This document shows positions 17,432 through 26,168 of a DNA stretch of 64,000 nt, in pieces. This stretch comes from Nocardiopsis gilva YIM 90087 (lineage in GTDB: Bacteria; Actinomycetota; Actinomycetes; Streptosporangiales; Streptosporangiaceae). Every line of letters begins with the position of its first letter. The stretch's first letter is position 1. Where the stretch lies: positions 2,480,001 to 2,544,000 of the forward strand of contig NZ_CP022753.1 of the NCBI RefSeq assembly GCF_002263495.1. The letters run 5' to 3'. A program made the translations under genes and the position numbers. Under the pieces are notes generated by a model. The model worked only from the letters and a program-made list of their open reading frames with translations. It was not told where the DNA came from and did not search any database.

Positions 17432-18451
17432 CTAGGGGCGCTTCTCCGGGCTGACGGTGTGGGCCGGGTCGCGTTCGACGCGGTCGCCGAGGATGTCGTC
17501 GATGCGGCGCATCATGTCCGCGTCCAACTTGACGCCGGAGGCCGCGGCGTTCTCGCGGACCTGCTGCGGGCGCGAGGCGCCGATGATGGCCGAGGAGACG
17601 TTGGGGTTCTGCAGGACCCAGGCCACGGCCAGTTGGGCCAGGCTCAGGCCGACCTCCTCGGCGAGGGGGCGGAGGTCCTGGATGCGGCGCAGGAGCTCCT
17701 GGTCGTCGAGGCCGCGGGCGGCCAGGAAGTCCGCTCCGCCGCCCTTGTCGTCGGTGGCGCGGGAGCCGGCCGGAGGCGCCTGGCCCGGGAGGTACTTGCC
17801 GGTCAGCAGGCCCTGGGCGATCGGCGACCAGACGATCTGGCCCACGCCGCCGCGCTCGCACGCCGGGACGACCTCGGGCTCGATCACCCGCCACAGCATG
17901 TTGTACTGCGGCTGGTTGGAGACGATCCGGTCCAGGCCCATCTCGTCGGCGAGCTTCAGCGCCCGCTCGATCTCCTCGGCGCGCCACTCGGAGACGCCGA
18001 TGTAGCAGACCTTGCCCTGGCGGACCAGATCGTCGAACGCGCGGAGCGTCTCCTCCAGCGGCGTCGCGTAGTCGAACCGGTGCGCCTGGTAGAGATCCAG
18101 GTAGTCGGTGCCCAGTCGACGCAGGGAGTCCTCGGCCGCGCGCATGATGTGCTTGCGCGACAGGCCCCGGTCGTTCTTGCCCGGCCCCATGGGCCAGAAC
18201 ACCTTGGAGAAGATCTCCACGCCGTCGCGGCGCACGCCCTTCAGCGCGCGGCCCAGCACCTCCTCGGCGCGGCCCTGGGCGTAGACGTCGGCGGTGTCGA
18301 AGGTGGTGATGCCCTCGTCCAGCGCCGCTTGGACGCACCCGACGGCGGCGTCTTCCTCCACCTGGGAGCCGTGCGTGATCCAGTTCCCGTACGAGATCTC
18401 GCTGACGATGAGTCCGCTACTGCCAAGATGACGGAATTCCATGCCCGGCAC
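17432..18451 (-). CDS. Aldo/keto reductase, K+ channel beta-subunit-like
   Basis: A 339-residue NADPH-dependent aldo/keto reductase. The catalytic tetrad is visible: Asp and Tyr in FDTADVYAQG, Lys in EIFSKVFWP, His in LDLYQAHRFD. The C-terminal cofactor motif SSAIIGASRPQQVRENAAA is typical of the AKR6/AKR14-like branch related to voltage-gated K+ channel beta subunits. The physiological substrate is unknown. GTG 18451 and ATG 18442 are both possible starts; the second gives the cleaner MEFRHLG N-terminus. Confidence 0.9.
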   Translation of the reverse strand: MPGMEFRHLGSSGLIVSEISYGNWITHGSQVEEDAAVGCVQAALDEGITTFDTADVYAQGRAEEVLGRALKGVRRDGVEIFSKVFWPMGPGKNDRGLSRKHIMRAAEDSLRRLGTDYLDLYQAHRFDYATPLEETLRAFDDLVRQGKVCYIGVSEWRAEEIERALKLADEMGLDRIVSNQPQYNMLWRVIEPEVVPACERGGVGQIVWSPIAQGLLTGKYLPGQAPPAGSRATDDKGGGADFLAARGLDDQELLRRIQDLRPLAEEVGLSLAQLAVAWVLQNPNVSSAIIGASRPQQVRENAAASGVKLDADMMRRIDDILGDRVERDPAHTVSPEKRP

Positions 18452-18521
18452 ACTAGTCCCGCGGACCTGCCCTGTCTCCTTCCGTATCCCCGCCGCTCAC
18501 GGGTTTCGGGGACGGTGGTCG

Positions 18522-19196
18522 TCAGCTGCGGCGCGGCGTGACCGGGTCGCCCGGCTTGACCTGCGGCTTCGGTAGGCGCAGGCGGCGGATCTGCAGCTGG
18601 CGCATGGCCGCGTACCAGCCGACGCCGCGTACGCCCTCCGTCTCGTTGGGGAACAGCTCGCGGACGTTCTTCTTGATCCGGTTGCTGACGTAGATGCCCT
18701 CGGCCACGATGCTGACCATCATCACCGGCCAGATGATGTAGGTGACCGCGATCTGGAACTCCACGGACGGCAGGAACAGCAGCGCGATGATCAGCAGACA
18801 GAAGTACATGAAGAACTCGCTGATGCTGCGCCGGGCGTCGACGAAGTCCCGGGCGTAGGCGCGCACCCGGCCGTAGTCCTGGGCTCGGAAGTAGCGCTCC
18901 TCGCCCTTGGGCGCTCCGGCGCGCTGGGCAGCGCGCTGGCCTTCGCGGGCGCGGCGCTCCTTGTACTGCCGGTACGCCTCCTTGCGGCTCTGCGGTGCAC
19001 CGAGGGGACGGTGCAGCTCCCTCGCGGATTCCCTGCGCTTAGGGGTCGGGGCGCCCTTTTTGGGCGTGTATCCCTTAGGTTGGGGGGCCTCAGTAGCCTC
19101 AGTACTGGCGGAGCCGGTCATGGCCGGCTCTGTGGATGCGGAAGATGCGGAGCGACGTCGGAACACATCCCTCAGGGTAGCCGGTCCGGGCTTCAT
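18522..19196 (-). CDS. DUF3043 family membrane protein
   Basis: A 224-residue actinobacterial DUF3043 protein. A long basic, disordered N-terminus (1-110, rich in Lys/Arg/Pro with GYTPKKGAPTPKRR) precedes two membrane helices (about 128-146 and 149-168) and a basic C-terminal tail. The segment YVSNRIKKNVRELFPNE after helix 2 is the family hallmark. The function is unknown. It is divergent from pspA with a 90-bp shared intergenic region, a conserved arrangement that suggests a link to envelope stress. Confidence 0.88.
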   Translation of the reverse strand: MKPGPATLRDVFRRRSASSASTEPAMTGSASTEATEAPQPKGYTPKKGAPTPKRRESARELHRPLGAPQSRKEAYRQYKERRAREGQRAAQRAGAPKGEERYFRAQDYGRVRAYARDFVDARRSISEFFMYFCLLIIALLFLPSVEFQIAVTYIIWPVMMVSIVAEGIYVSNRIKKNVRELFPNETEGVRGVGWYAAMRQLQIRRLRLPKPQVKPGDPVTPRRS

Positions 19197-19286
19197 GGCG
19201 ACCGCACGCGATACCGCGTAGGGTTGAATGCAGCGCCCGCCGGGAACAGCCGATGTTTACGGACCGAGAAGGGGACGGCCACGCCG

Positions 19287-20060
19287 ATGAGCGTGTTTCA
19301 GCGACTTTCAATGGTTTTCAAGTCCAAGGCCAACAAGGCCCTGGACTCCGTCGAGGACCCACGTGAAACCCTCGATTACTCGTATCAGAAGCAGCTGGAA
19401 CTACTGCAGAAGGTCCGGCGCGGAGTGGCCGATGTAGCTACCTCCCGCAAACGGGTCGAACTGCAGATCCAGCAGCTTGAGCAGCAGTCCGGAAAGCTGG
19501 AGACCCAGAGCCGCGCGGCCCTCCAGCAGGGGCGTGAAGACCTGGCGCGCGAGGCCCTCAGCCGCCGCTCCGGCCTGACCTCCCAGATCGACGGCCTCAA
19601 GCAGCAGCACGAGGCGCTGCAGGGGGAAGAGCAGAAGCTCACCCTGGCCGCGCAGCGTCTGCAGGCCAAGGTGGACTCCTTCCGTACGAAGAAGGAGACG
19701 ATCAAGGCCACCTACACCGCCGCCCAGGCGCAGACGCAGATCAGCGAGGCGTTCTCCGGCATCTCCGAGGAGATGGGCGACGTCGGCATGGCGGTCCAGC
19801 GTGCCGAGGACAAGACGGCCGAGATGCAGGCCCGCGCAGGTGCCGTTGACGAGCTGCTGGAGTCCGGTGCCCTGGACGACGTCACCGGTACGGCGAAGGA
19901 CGACATCCAGTCCGAGCTCGACCGTCTGTCCAGCACCACCGGCGTCGAGGCCGAGCTGGAGCGGATGAAGCGCGAGCTGGAGCCGGGTGGCGGCCAGGCC
20001 GCCCCGCAGCAGATCGAGGGCGGCAACTCCACCCGCCAGGGCCAAGGGGAGGGTGCATGA
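19287..20060 (+). CDS. pspA: Phage shock protein A / IM30 family protein
   Basis: A 257-residue ESCRT-III-like coiled-coil protein that binds and protects the cytoplasmic membrane. The N-terminal amphipathic helix (MSVFQRLSMVFKSKANKAL) is followed by PspA-type helices rich in Gln, Lys and Glu from about residue 25 to 225. The Gly/Gln-rich last 20 residues are disordered. ATG 19287 is chosen for the family N-terminus. It overlaps pspAA by ATGA and shares this module with htpX and pspAB. Confidence 0.93.
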   Translation: MSVFQRLSMVFKSKANKALDSVEDPRETLDYSYQKQLELLQKVRRGVADVATSRKRVELQIQQLEQQSGKLETQSRAALQQGREDLAREALSRRSGLTSQIDGLKQQHEALQGEEQKLTLAAQRLQAKVDSFRTKKETIKATYTAAQAQTQISEAFSGISEEMGDVGMAVQRAEDKTAEMQARAGAVDELLESGALDDVTGTAKDDIQSELDRLSSTTGVEAELERMKRELEPGGGQAAPQQIEGGNSTRQGQGEGA

Positions 20061-20341
20061 TCGTCCGCATTATGGGCGAGGGCCAGCTCGACCTGTCCGA
20101 GGCGGACCTCGACCTGCTCAACGACTTCGACCGCACGATCGAGTCGGCGATCGAGTCCGGCGACGAGGACGCCTTCCGCCGGGCCCTGCACGACCTGCTC
20201 GAGCGGGTGCGCACGGACGGCAAGCCGCTTGCGGACGCCGCGCTGGAGCCGTCGCAGTTCATCCTGCCGCCCGCTGACTCGACCATGGACGAGGTCCGCG
20301 CCATGCTCGGCGATGAGGGGCTCATCCCCGACGTGCGCTGA
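20057..20341 (+). CDS. pspAA: PspA-associated protein PspAA
   Basis: A 94-residue cytoplasmic protein consisting of one PspAA domain (MIVRIMGEGQLDLSEADLD...). The domain is known as a partner of PspA in actinobacteria and archaea. The start overlaps the pspA stop (ATGA) and a strong terminator follows 45 bp later, so pspA-pspAA is a compact operon. Confidence 0.9.
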   Translation: MIVRIMGEGQLDLSEADLDLLNDFDRTIESAIESGDEDAFRRALHDLLERVRTDGKPLADAALEPSQFILPPADSTMDEVRAMLGDEGLIPDVR

Positions 20342-20385
20342 GTCCCCATTCGCGGGCTCCGGCCACTCCCGGCTCTCGCTGTTCT

Positions 20386-20421
20386 GATGGCCGTCGTACC
20401 CCCGGGGGTACGACGGCCATC
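20386..20421 (+). terminator. Rho-independent terminator of pspA-pspAA
   Basis: A perfect 36-bp palindrome (arms 20386-20403 and 20404-20421) followed by GGCTTTTCC. Confidence 0.85.
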
Positions 20422-20592
20422 GGCTTTTCCGTCGCGTCTCATCACCGGTCGTCCCTGGCTCCAGGACGCGGCCCGACAACCGGACTCCTCTGTTGCTCTC
20501 ACGGAATTCCAACCTGTCCGGATTAGACTGCGAAACATCCCCCGATTCAGATGTGACCTGTGTGAGGTAGATCCGGCGAAAGGCGCGTCCCC

Positions 20593-21510
20593 GTGGCAGG
20601 CTCCAAGTTCATCCCCGACCGCGGGCTGACGACCCGTATGGTCCTGACGATGTCCCTGTTGGGCATCGTGTATGTGGCGTTCATCATTGTGCTCATCCTC
20701 ATCGGCATGCCGTGGTACCTGGTGGTGCTGGTGATCGGCGGATTCGCGGTCGTCCAATACGTCTCCTCGGACAAGATCGCGATGTACTCCATGGGCGCCC
20801 GCGAGGTCACCCCGCAGCAGGCGCCGGAGCTGCACACCGTCGTCGACCGGCTGTGTGCGATGGCCGACATGCCCAAGCCCAAGGTCGCGATCGCCGAGTC
20901 CGACGTGCCCAACGCCTTCGCCACCGGCCACAACGAGAAGAACGCCGTCGTGTGCGTCACCACCGGCATCCTGCGCCGTCTGGAACCGGTGGAGCTGGAG
21001 GCGGTCCTCGCCCACGAGCTGTCCCACGTGGCGCACCGCGACGTCATGGTCATGACCATCGCGGGGTTCCTCGGCATCGTCGCCGGGTTCCTCACCCAGA
21101 TGGGGCTGCGCTTCGCGGCGTTCGGCGGGGGCCGCAGCAACAACGGCGGCCCGGCCCCGGCGCTGATCGCCCTGGGCGTCGTGCTGGTCAGCGCCATCGT
21201 GTGGGCGCTGAGCTTCCTGCTGACCCGGGTGCTCTCCCGCTACCGGGAGCTGTCGGCCGACCGCGCCGCCGCCTACCTGACCGGGCGCCCCTCGTCGCTG
21301 GGCAGCGCGCTCACCAAGATCACCGGGGACATGGCCCGCATCCCGAGCCGGGACCTGCGCCAGGTCGAGCCGTTCAACGCGTTCTTCTTCACCCCGGCGT
21401 TCTCCAAGAGCGGGTTCAGCATGAGCCAGCTCATCGCCACCCACCCGCCCGTAGACAAGCGCCTGGCCCAGCTCGCGGACATCTCGCGGCAGCTGGGGCA
21501 GGGAGCGTAG
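20593..21510 (+). CDS. htpX: HtpX-like M48 membrane zinc metalloprotease
   Basis: A 305-residue membrane protease. Two N-terminal membrane helices (about 17-38 and 40-57) precede the M48 catalytic domain with the zinc motif HELSH (H141, E142, H145) and the third ligand E219 in YRELSADRAA. Two further hydrophobic helices (151-172 and 186-211) lie between. HtpX proteases degrade misfolded membrane proteins. Its place between pspAA and pspAB matches the Psp module known in actinobacteria. Start GTG 20593. Confidence 0.92.
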   Translation: MAGSKFIPDRGLTTRMVLTMSLLGIVYVAFIIVLILIGMPWYLVVLVIGGFAVVQYVSSDKIAMYSMGAREVTPQQAPELHTVVDRLCAMADMPKPKVAIAESDVPNAFATGHNEKNAVVCVTTGILRRLEPVELEAVLAHELSHVAHRDVMVMTIAGFLGIVAGFLTQMGLRFAAFGGGRSNNGGPAPALIALGVVLVSAIVWALSFLLTRVLSRYRELSADRAAAYLTGRPSSLGSALTKITGDMARIPSRDLRQVEPFNAFFFTPAFSKSGFSMSQLIATHPPVDKRLAQLADISRQLGQGA

Positions 21511-21588
21511 GGGGCCCGCGCCCGCCCCGATCGATCCGGGAGGATCGGTGAACCAATGTGTGAGACCGATGAGTGAGGGATCGCAACC

Positions 21589-22167
21589 GTGAGCTTCCTG
21601 AGGGCCCTGCTGGGCCGTTCCAAGCCGGTCCAACCCGACCTTGACCAGCTCTTCGGGCTGCCGTCGGCGGCCGTCACACTGCGGGCCGCCGCCGGGTTCC
21701 AGCCCACCGGCACCGGTTCGGTGGCGTTCCGCGCCGCCGAAGGCCAGGCCTTCGCGAGCCTGGAGCGCGACGTCACCGACCTGCTCAACGCGGACAGCGG
21801 CCCCGCGGTGGAGCCGATTACCGACAACTACGGCTACACGTGGCTGGTGCTGCGCTCCGACGCCTCGGAGTCGAGCGACATCAGCGGGCTCGTCACCGAC
21901 ATCCACGCGGTCAACTCCTCGCTGGAGAGCGCCGGGTTCGGCCCCTCGCTGCTCTGCTCGCTGGTGACCTTCGCCGACGACAAGGGGCGCAAGGTCGCGC
22001 TCGTCTACCTCTACAAGCGCGGCACCTTCTACCCCTTCGCGCCGGCCGGGGGACAGCGCCGGGACAACGCGCTGGAGCTGCAGATCGAGGCGACCGTCGG
22101 CAACGACATCGCGGTGGAGAAGGACAAGTCGCGCTGGTTCCCGGTCTATGGCGCGCCTGGCCTGTGA
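21589..22167 (+). CDS. pspAB: PspA-associated protein PspAB
   Basis: A 192-residue soluble protein matching the PspAB family: opening MSFLRALLGRSKP, central TDNYGYTWLVLR, and C-terminal VGNDIAVEKDKSRWFPVYG. The molecular role is unknown; it occurs with PspA, PspAA and HtpX. GTG 21589 follows GAGGGA at usable spacing. A 78-bp gap to htpX suggests co-transcription. Confidence 0.88.
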   Translation: MSFLRALLGRSKPVQPDLDQLFGLPSAAVTLRAAAGFQPTGTGSVAFRAAEGQAFASLERDVTDLLNADSGPAVEPITDNYGYTWLVLRSDASESSDISGLVTDIHAVNSSLESAGFGPSLLCSLVTFADDKGRKVALVYLYKRGTFYPFAPAGGQRRDNALELQIEATVGNDIAVEKDKSRWFPVYGAPGL

Positions 22168-22173
22168 CGGTGG

Positions 22174-22230
22174 ATTCGCGCGAGCGAATTTCGCTTCGTG
22201 AAATCTAAATATCGCAAAGTGGATAAAATC
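22174..22230. other. AT-rich island with nested hairpins between pspAB and the glycerate kinase
   Basis: ATTCGC/GCGAAT (22174-22179, 22184-22189) and ATTTC/GAAAT (22188-22192, 22200-22204) are alternative overlapping hairpins. A TAAAAT hexamer near 22224 could be a -10 box. The stretch is far richer in A/T than its surroundings. It may be the pspAB terminator joined to the next promoter. Confidence 0.45.
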
Positions 22231-22278
22231 TTACGTCAGGTCTGGTCCTGAACGGGTGACTCCGGGCACACTGGTCCG

Positions 22279-23392
22279 GTGCGCATCGTTATAGCCCCAG
22301 ACAAATTCGCCGGGACCCTCACCGCGATCGAGGCCGCCCGGGCCGTCGCCGACGGCTGGCACGACGTCGATCCCGAGGCAGCGACCGAACTCGTCCCGCT
22401 CTCCGACGGCGGACCCGGCTTCGTCGAGGTCCTGCACACCGCGCTCGGCGGGAAGACCGTCCGCCTGGACGTCACCGGCCCCCTGGGCACGCCCGTGCCC
22501 GCCGACTACCTCCTCGACGGCGATACCGCCTACATCGAGAGCGCCCAGGCCTGCGGCCTCCACCTCGTCGCCCCCGAACAGCGCGACCCCGGACGCACCA
22601 CCAGCCGCGGAGTCGGAGAGCTGATCGCCCACGCCGTCGACGCGGGCGCCCGCACCGTCGTCGTCGGCCTCGGCGGCAGCGCCACCAACGACGCCGGAGC
22701 CGGAATGCTCGCCGCCCTGGGCGCCGCGCCCGGCCGCGCGCTGTCCGCCGGGGCGAGGCACTCGCCGAGCTGTCCGGCCCGATCGACCTCGCGCCGGCGC
22801 GCCGCGCCACCGAGGGATCCGGCTGATCGCCGCCACCGACGTCGACAACCCGCTGCTCGGCCGGCACGGCGCGAGCGCCGTCTTCGGCCCGCAGAAGGGC
22901 GCCGACGACACCCAGGTGCAGCGCCTGGACCGCGCCCTCACCGCGTTCGCCGACGCCACGGCCGCCGCCCCCGGATCCTCGGACGACCCGCGGCACACGC
23001 CCGGCGCCGGTGCCGCGGGCGGGCTCGGCTACGCGCTGCTGCTGCTCGGCGGCACCGTCGAATCGGGGGTGGCCCGCGTCCTGGCCGCCGTGGACCTCTC
23101 AGCGCAGGTCGCAGCGGCCGACCTTGTCATCACGGGGGAGGGGTCCTTCGACTCCCAGTCGCTGCGCGGCAAACTTCCCCACGGCGTGGCCCGGGCGGCC
23201 GCCGCGCACGCCGTTCCGTGCGTCGTCACCGCGGGCGTGGTGAGCGTGGGCCGCGAAGAGGCCGCCGCGGCCGGGATCACCGCGACCTACTCCCTGGTGG
23301 AGTCGGCGGGGTCGACCGAGGCCGCGCTGACCCGCTCCGCCGCGGAGCTGCGCCGTCTGGCCGCCGACGTCGCCCGCCGCTGGCGGCGCTGA
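22279..23392 (+). pseudogene. Glycerate kinase, two frameshifts
   Basis: A glycerate 2-kinase/3-kinase of the GckA/GlxK family. From GTG 22279 the first frame reads MRIVIAPDKFAGTLTA and VGLGGSATNDAGAGML. At about 22750-22752 the reading shifts to GEALAELSGPIDLAPARRATEG, and at about 22814-22816 it shifts again to IRLIAATDVDNPLLG, FGPQKGADD and ITGEGSFDSQSLRGK, ending in frame at 23392. Each shift is one missing base in a G run (CCGGGGC, GAGGGA). Adding two bases restores 371 residues, the normal family length, with all motifs intact. Either recent decay or two homopolymer errors within 65 bp. Confidence 0.85.
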
Positions 23393-23769
23393 CGCGCCGC
23401 CGCCCTCCGGTCACCCGCCGCCGACCCAGCGCAGCGCGGCTCTCCGTGGGACCGGCCACCGCCGCTCCCCGGGAATGGCGGACACCGACCGAACGACCTA
23501 ACCTGGGTGTGCAGCACTATGGTGCGTGCGTCCGGGGCGCTCCGGTGAGCCGGTCCCAGGACAGCGTCGCGCCCCCTACGCGGGGGAGCGGCGGCCGGCG
23601 ATGGACGGCACCGGGACACGGCGTCCTTCGGGCGGACGGACCAGCGAGCAGTGAGCAGTGCGTGTCCCCGCCACGGGCTGGAATGCACAACGCAGCCTCG
23701 GTGTTGAGACGTCGAGGAGTACTCAGGTCGCAGTGGCGGCCGCCACGCCTTTTGGAGGAGCTAGTAGAT
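23393..23769. other. Gene-free 377-bp interval before erpA
   Basis: No protein-like reading frame with a start signal is seen. It must contain the erpA promoter; a TAACCT hexamer near 23500 is a weak -10 candidate. GGAGGA just ahead of the erpA ATG serves as ribosome binding site. Confidence 0.4.
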
Positions 23770-24120
23770 ATGACGGTTCAGAGCGAGGCCACCGCGCAGG
23801 GGATCATCCTGACGGACGAGGCGTCGGGCAAGGTCAAGGGCCTCCTGGAGCAGGAAGGCCGCGATGACCTGCGGCTGCGTGTCGCTGTTCAGCCGGGGGG
23901 CTGCTCGGGGCTGCGCTACCAGCTGTTCTTCGACGAGCGTGAACTCGACGGCGATGTGGTGGCCGAGTTCGGTGGTGTGGAGGTCGTCACCGACCGCATG
24001 AGCGCTCCCTACCTCATGGGCGCCACCATCGACTTCGTCGACACCATCGAGAAGCAGGGCTTCACCATCGACAACCCGAACGCCACCGGGTCCTGCGCCT
24101 GCGGCGACTCCTTCAACTAG
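23770..24120 (+). CDS. erpA: A-type iron-sulfur cluster carrier/insertion protein
   Basis: A 116-residue HesB/IscA-family protein that delivers Fe-S clusters to apoproteins. The three conserved cysteines are present: GGCSGLRY in the middle and the C-terminal CACG pair (GSCACGDSF). Known targets of the family include respiratory and lipoyl synthase clusters, both encoded in this window. ATG 23770 follows GGAGGAGC. A terminator follows 51 bp after the stop. Confidence 0.93.
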   Translation: MTVQSEATAQGIILTDEASGKVKGLLEQEGRDDLRLRVAVQPGGCSGLRYQLFFDERELDGDVVAEFGGVEVVTDRMSAPYLMGATIDFVDTIEKQGFTIDNPNATGSCACGDSFN

Positions 24121-24171
24121 CCCCCGGGGACGCCGCTCCGGCCGCAGGTGGGAGCGGTGACGTCGGACCTG

Positions 24172-24200
24172 GCCCGCGCGGGAAAACCGTGCGGGCTTTT
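24172..24200 (+). terminator. Rho-independent terminator of erpA
   Basis: Arms 24172-24181 and 24187-24196 (one G-U pair) are followed immediately by TTTTTC. Confidence 0.85.
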
Positions 24201-24311
24201 TCATATACCCACATATTCACCGATTCCACCGGACATAGGGCCTTCAATGCCCGCGGCACTGATGGGTACTCTTGCTAGGTCCCGATCTCCCGACCCAAGG
24301 AGCCCTCCGCA

Positions 24312-25295
24312 GTGCGCATCGCGGTTACCGGATCCATCGCCACCGACCACCTGATGACCTTCGAGGGACGCTTCGCCGAGCAGCTGATCGCCGACCAACT
24401 GGAACAGGTGTCGCTGTCGTTCCTGGTCGACGAGCTGGAAGTACGCCGCGGCGGCGTCGCGCCCAACATCTGCTTCGGCATGGGGCGCCTGGGCCTGCGC
24501 CCCGTCCTGGTGGGCGCGGCGGGCGCCGACTTCGAGGAGTACCGGTCGTGGCTGGAGCGGCACGGTGTGGACACCTCCGGGGTGCACATCTCCGACCTGC
24601 GGCACACCGCGCGGTTCGTCTGCACCACGGACCGCGACCACAACCAGATCGCGTCGTTCTACGCCGGCGCCATGGCCGACGCCCGCAACATCGAGCTGAA
24701 GCCGCTCAGCGACCGCGACGGCGGCCTGGACCTCGTGCTGATCGGCGCCAACGACCCCGAGGCGATGCTGCGGCACAGCGACGAGTGCCGCGCCCGCGGC
24801 CTCGCGTTCGCCGCCGACCCCTCCCAGCAGCTGGCCCGCATGGAGGGCCCGGAGGTCCGCCGCCTCATCCAGGGCGCCACCTACCTGTTCACCAACGAGT
24901 ACGAGAAGGCGCTCGCCGAGCAGAAGACCGGCTGGAGCGACGAGGAGATCCTCGACCTCGTCGGCACCCGCGTCACCACGCTCGGCGCCAAGGGCGTGGT
25001 GATCGACCGCAAGGGCGAGCCGCCGCTGCACATCCCCGCCGCCGCGGTGAACGAGAAGGCCGACCCGACGGGCGTCGGCGACGCCTTCCGCGCGGGCTTC
25101 CTCGCCGGTGTGTCCTGGGAGCTGTCGCTGGAGCGCGCCGCCCAGATCGGTAACGCCACCGCGGTGCACTCGCTGGAGGTCAGCGGCCCGCAGGAGTACA
25201 AGCTGACCGGGGAGACCCTGGTGGAGCGGATCGCCGCCAGCTACGGCGAGGACAGCGCCGCCGAGGTGAAGCCCTTCGTGGGCAAGGCCGTCTGA
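24312..25295 (+). CDS. adoK: Adenosine kinase-type PfkB carbohydrate kinase
   Basis: A 327-residue PfkB/ribokinase-fold kinase. The opening MRIAVTGSIATDHLMTF, the segments VRRGGVAPNI, LIGANDPEAML, FAADPSQQLAR and LFTNEYE, and the catalytic loop DPTGVGDAFRAGF closely resemble mycobacterial AdoK, which phosphorylates adenosine and is unrelated in detail to eukaryotic adenosine kinases. AdoK is also encoded beside ctaC in mycobacteria, and ctaC is nearby here. The catalytic Asp of GVGDAFRAG is intact. Streptomyces relatives are often labelled only as carbohydrate kinase. Start GTG 24312. Confidence 0.88.
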   Translation: MRIAVTGSIATDHLMTFEGRFAEQLIADQLEQVSLSFLVDELEVRRGGVAPNICFGMGRLGLRPVLVGAAGADFEEYRSWLERHGVDTSGVHISDLRHTARFVCTTDRDHNQIASFYAGAMADARNIELKPLSDRDGGLDLVLIGANDPEAMLRHSDECRARGLAFAADPSQQLARMEGPEVRRLIQGATYLFTNEYEKALAEQKTGWSDEEILDLVGTRVTTLGAKGVVIDRKGEPPLHIPAAAVNEKADPTGVGDAFRAGFLAGVSWELSLERAAQIGNATAVHSLEVSGPQEYKLTGETLVERIAASYGEDSAAEVKPFVGKAV

Positions 25296-25322
25296 CGCGC
25301 GGCGAAGGCCGAAACGGCCTGA

Positions 25323-25372
25323 CGAGAACCGGTCGCCTCCGCGCTGCCCCTGCGCCGCGGAGGCGCTTCTCG
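25323..25372. terminator. Bidirectional terminator between adoK and the DUF2470 gene
   Basis: An inner stem GCCTCCGCG/CGCGGAGGC (25335-25343, 25356-25364) is flanked by an outer stem CGAGAA/TTCTCG (25323-25328, 25367-25372). It lies between convergent genes. Confidence 0.7.
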
Positions 25373-25374
25373 TA

Positions 25375-26154
25375 TCAGGGGTGCGCCGCGCTCCCGTGCC
25401 GCGACATGAGGTCGAACAGCGCGCGCTCCAACTGGCAGGGCCGCGTGACCCGGCTGCTCCACGGCACCCGGATCAGCGCCGGGTGGCCGCCGTGCACGGG
25501 GTTGACCCACAGCGTCACGCCTTGGGCGTCCAGCTCCCAGAGCCAGGCCGCTCCGTCCGGAGCCTCGGGCAGGTGCCGCAGCGAGGCGCTCAGCTCGTCG
25601 CGGTGGCAGTCGTTGACGTGGCGCAGGATCCGCTCGGCCGCGCCGGTGATCGGATCGGGGCGCATGGCCATGTAGGACGCGCCGTCGATGAGCCCCGCGG
25701 CGTCGTAGGTGTGGTACATCACCGTCGCCGGCTCCACTCGGGCGAGGAGCGGCGCGTCCGGCATGGGATCATGGTCCACTGCGGCGAGTAGCTCCTCGTC
25801 GGGACATCCGTCCCACACCGCGAGGGCGGCGTCGCGGCGCTCGCCTGCGGGGACGATCGAAACGTGGCCGTCGCACCACAGCCGAGCGCGTACAGTAGGT
25901 GTGCGACCCACGTGCCGCAGCGCGGAGAGTCCGACGCCGATCGTGAGATCGGCGCGGTCGTGCTGAGACGCCCGCAACGCCTCGTGCAGCGGGTGGCCGT
26001 TCTCGGCCCACAGCACCGCGCGACCGGCATGGTCTACCGCCCCGCGCACGCTGAAACGCGTGTCGGGATTGTTTGCCAACACCGCCGTGGTGGGGGTCGC
26101 CGTGGCGGCGAGGGAACGGACCCGTTCGATCGCGGACGGGCTGGGCTGTCGCAT
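25375..26154 (-). CDS. DUF2470 domain protein (HugZ/heme-utilisation-like)
   Basis: A 259-residue protein. The N-terminal ~165 residues resemble a split-barrel flavin/heme-binding fold (TRFSVRGAVDHAGRAVLW, DLTIGVGLSALRHVGRTPTVRARLW). The C-terminal ~85 residues are a DUF2470 domain (HVNDCHRDELSASLRH). DUF2470 is found at the end of HugZ-type heme oxygenases and related iron-uptake proteins. An excellent ribosome binding site (AGGAGGTGTC) precedes ATG 26154, and an iron box lies 15 bp further upstream. I infer an iron-repressed role in heme or siderophore iron use; the reaction is not shown. Confidence 0.82.
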   Translation of the reverse strand: MRQPSPSAIERVRSLAATATPTTAVLANNPDTRFSVRGAVDHAGRAVLWAENGHPLHEALRASQHDRADLTIGVGLSALRHVGRTPTVRARLWCDGHVSIVPAGERRDAALAVWDGCPDEELLAAVDHDPMPDAPLLARVEPATVMYHTYDAAGLIDGASYMAMRPDPITGAAERILRHVNDCHRDELSASLRHLPEAPDGAAWLWELDAQGVTLWVNPVHGGHPALIRVPWSSRVTRPCQLERALFDLMSRHGSAAHP

Positions 26155-26168
26155 GACACCTCCTAGAC

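Noticed and set aside
16221-18338. A 705-codon - strand frame across cobU and the aldo/keto reductase
   Set aside because: It lies in a different frame from both real genes on that strand and has no domain of its own.
19242-19247. GGGAAC as the -35 of an ECF sigma promoter for pspA
   Set aside because: No matching -10 (CGTT or TCT type) lies 16-18 bases downstream; the only GTT is eight bases away.
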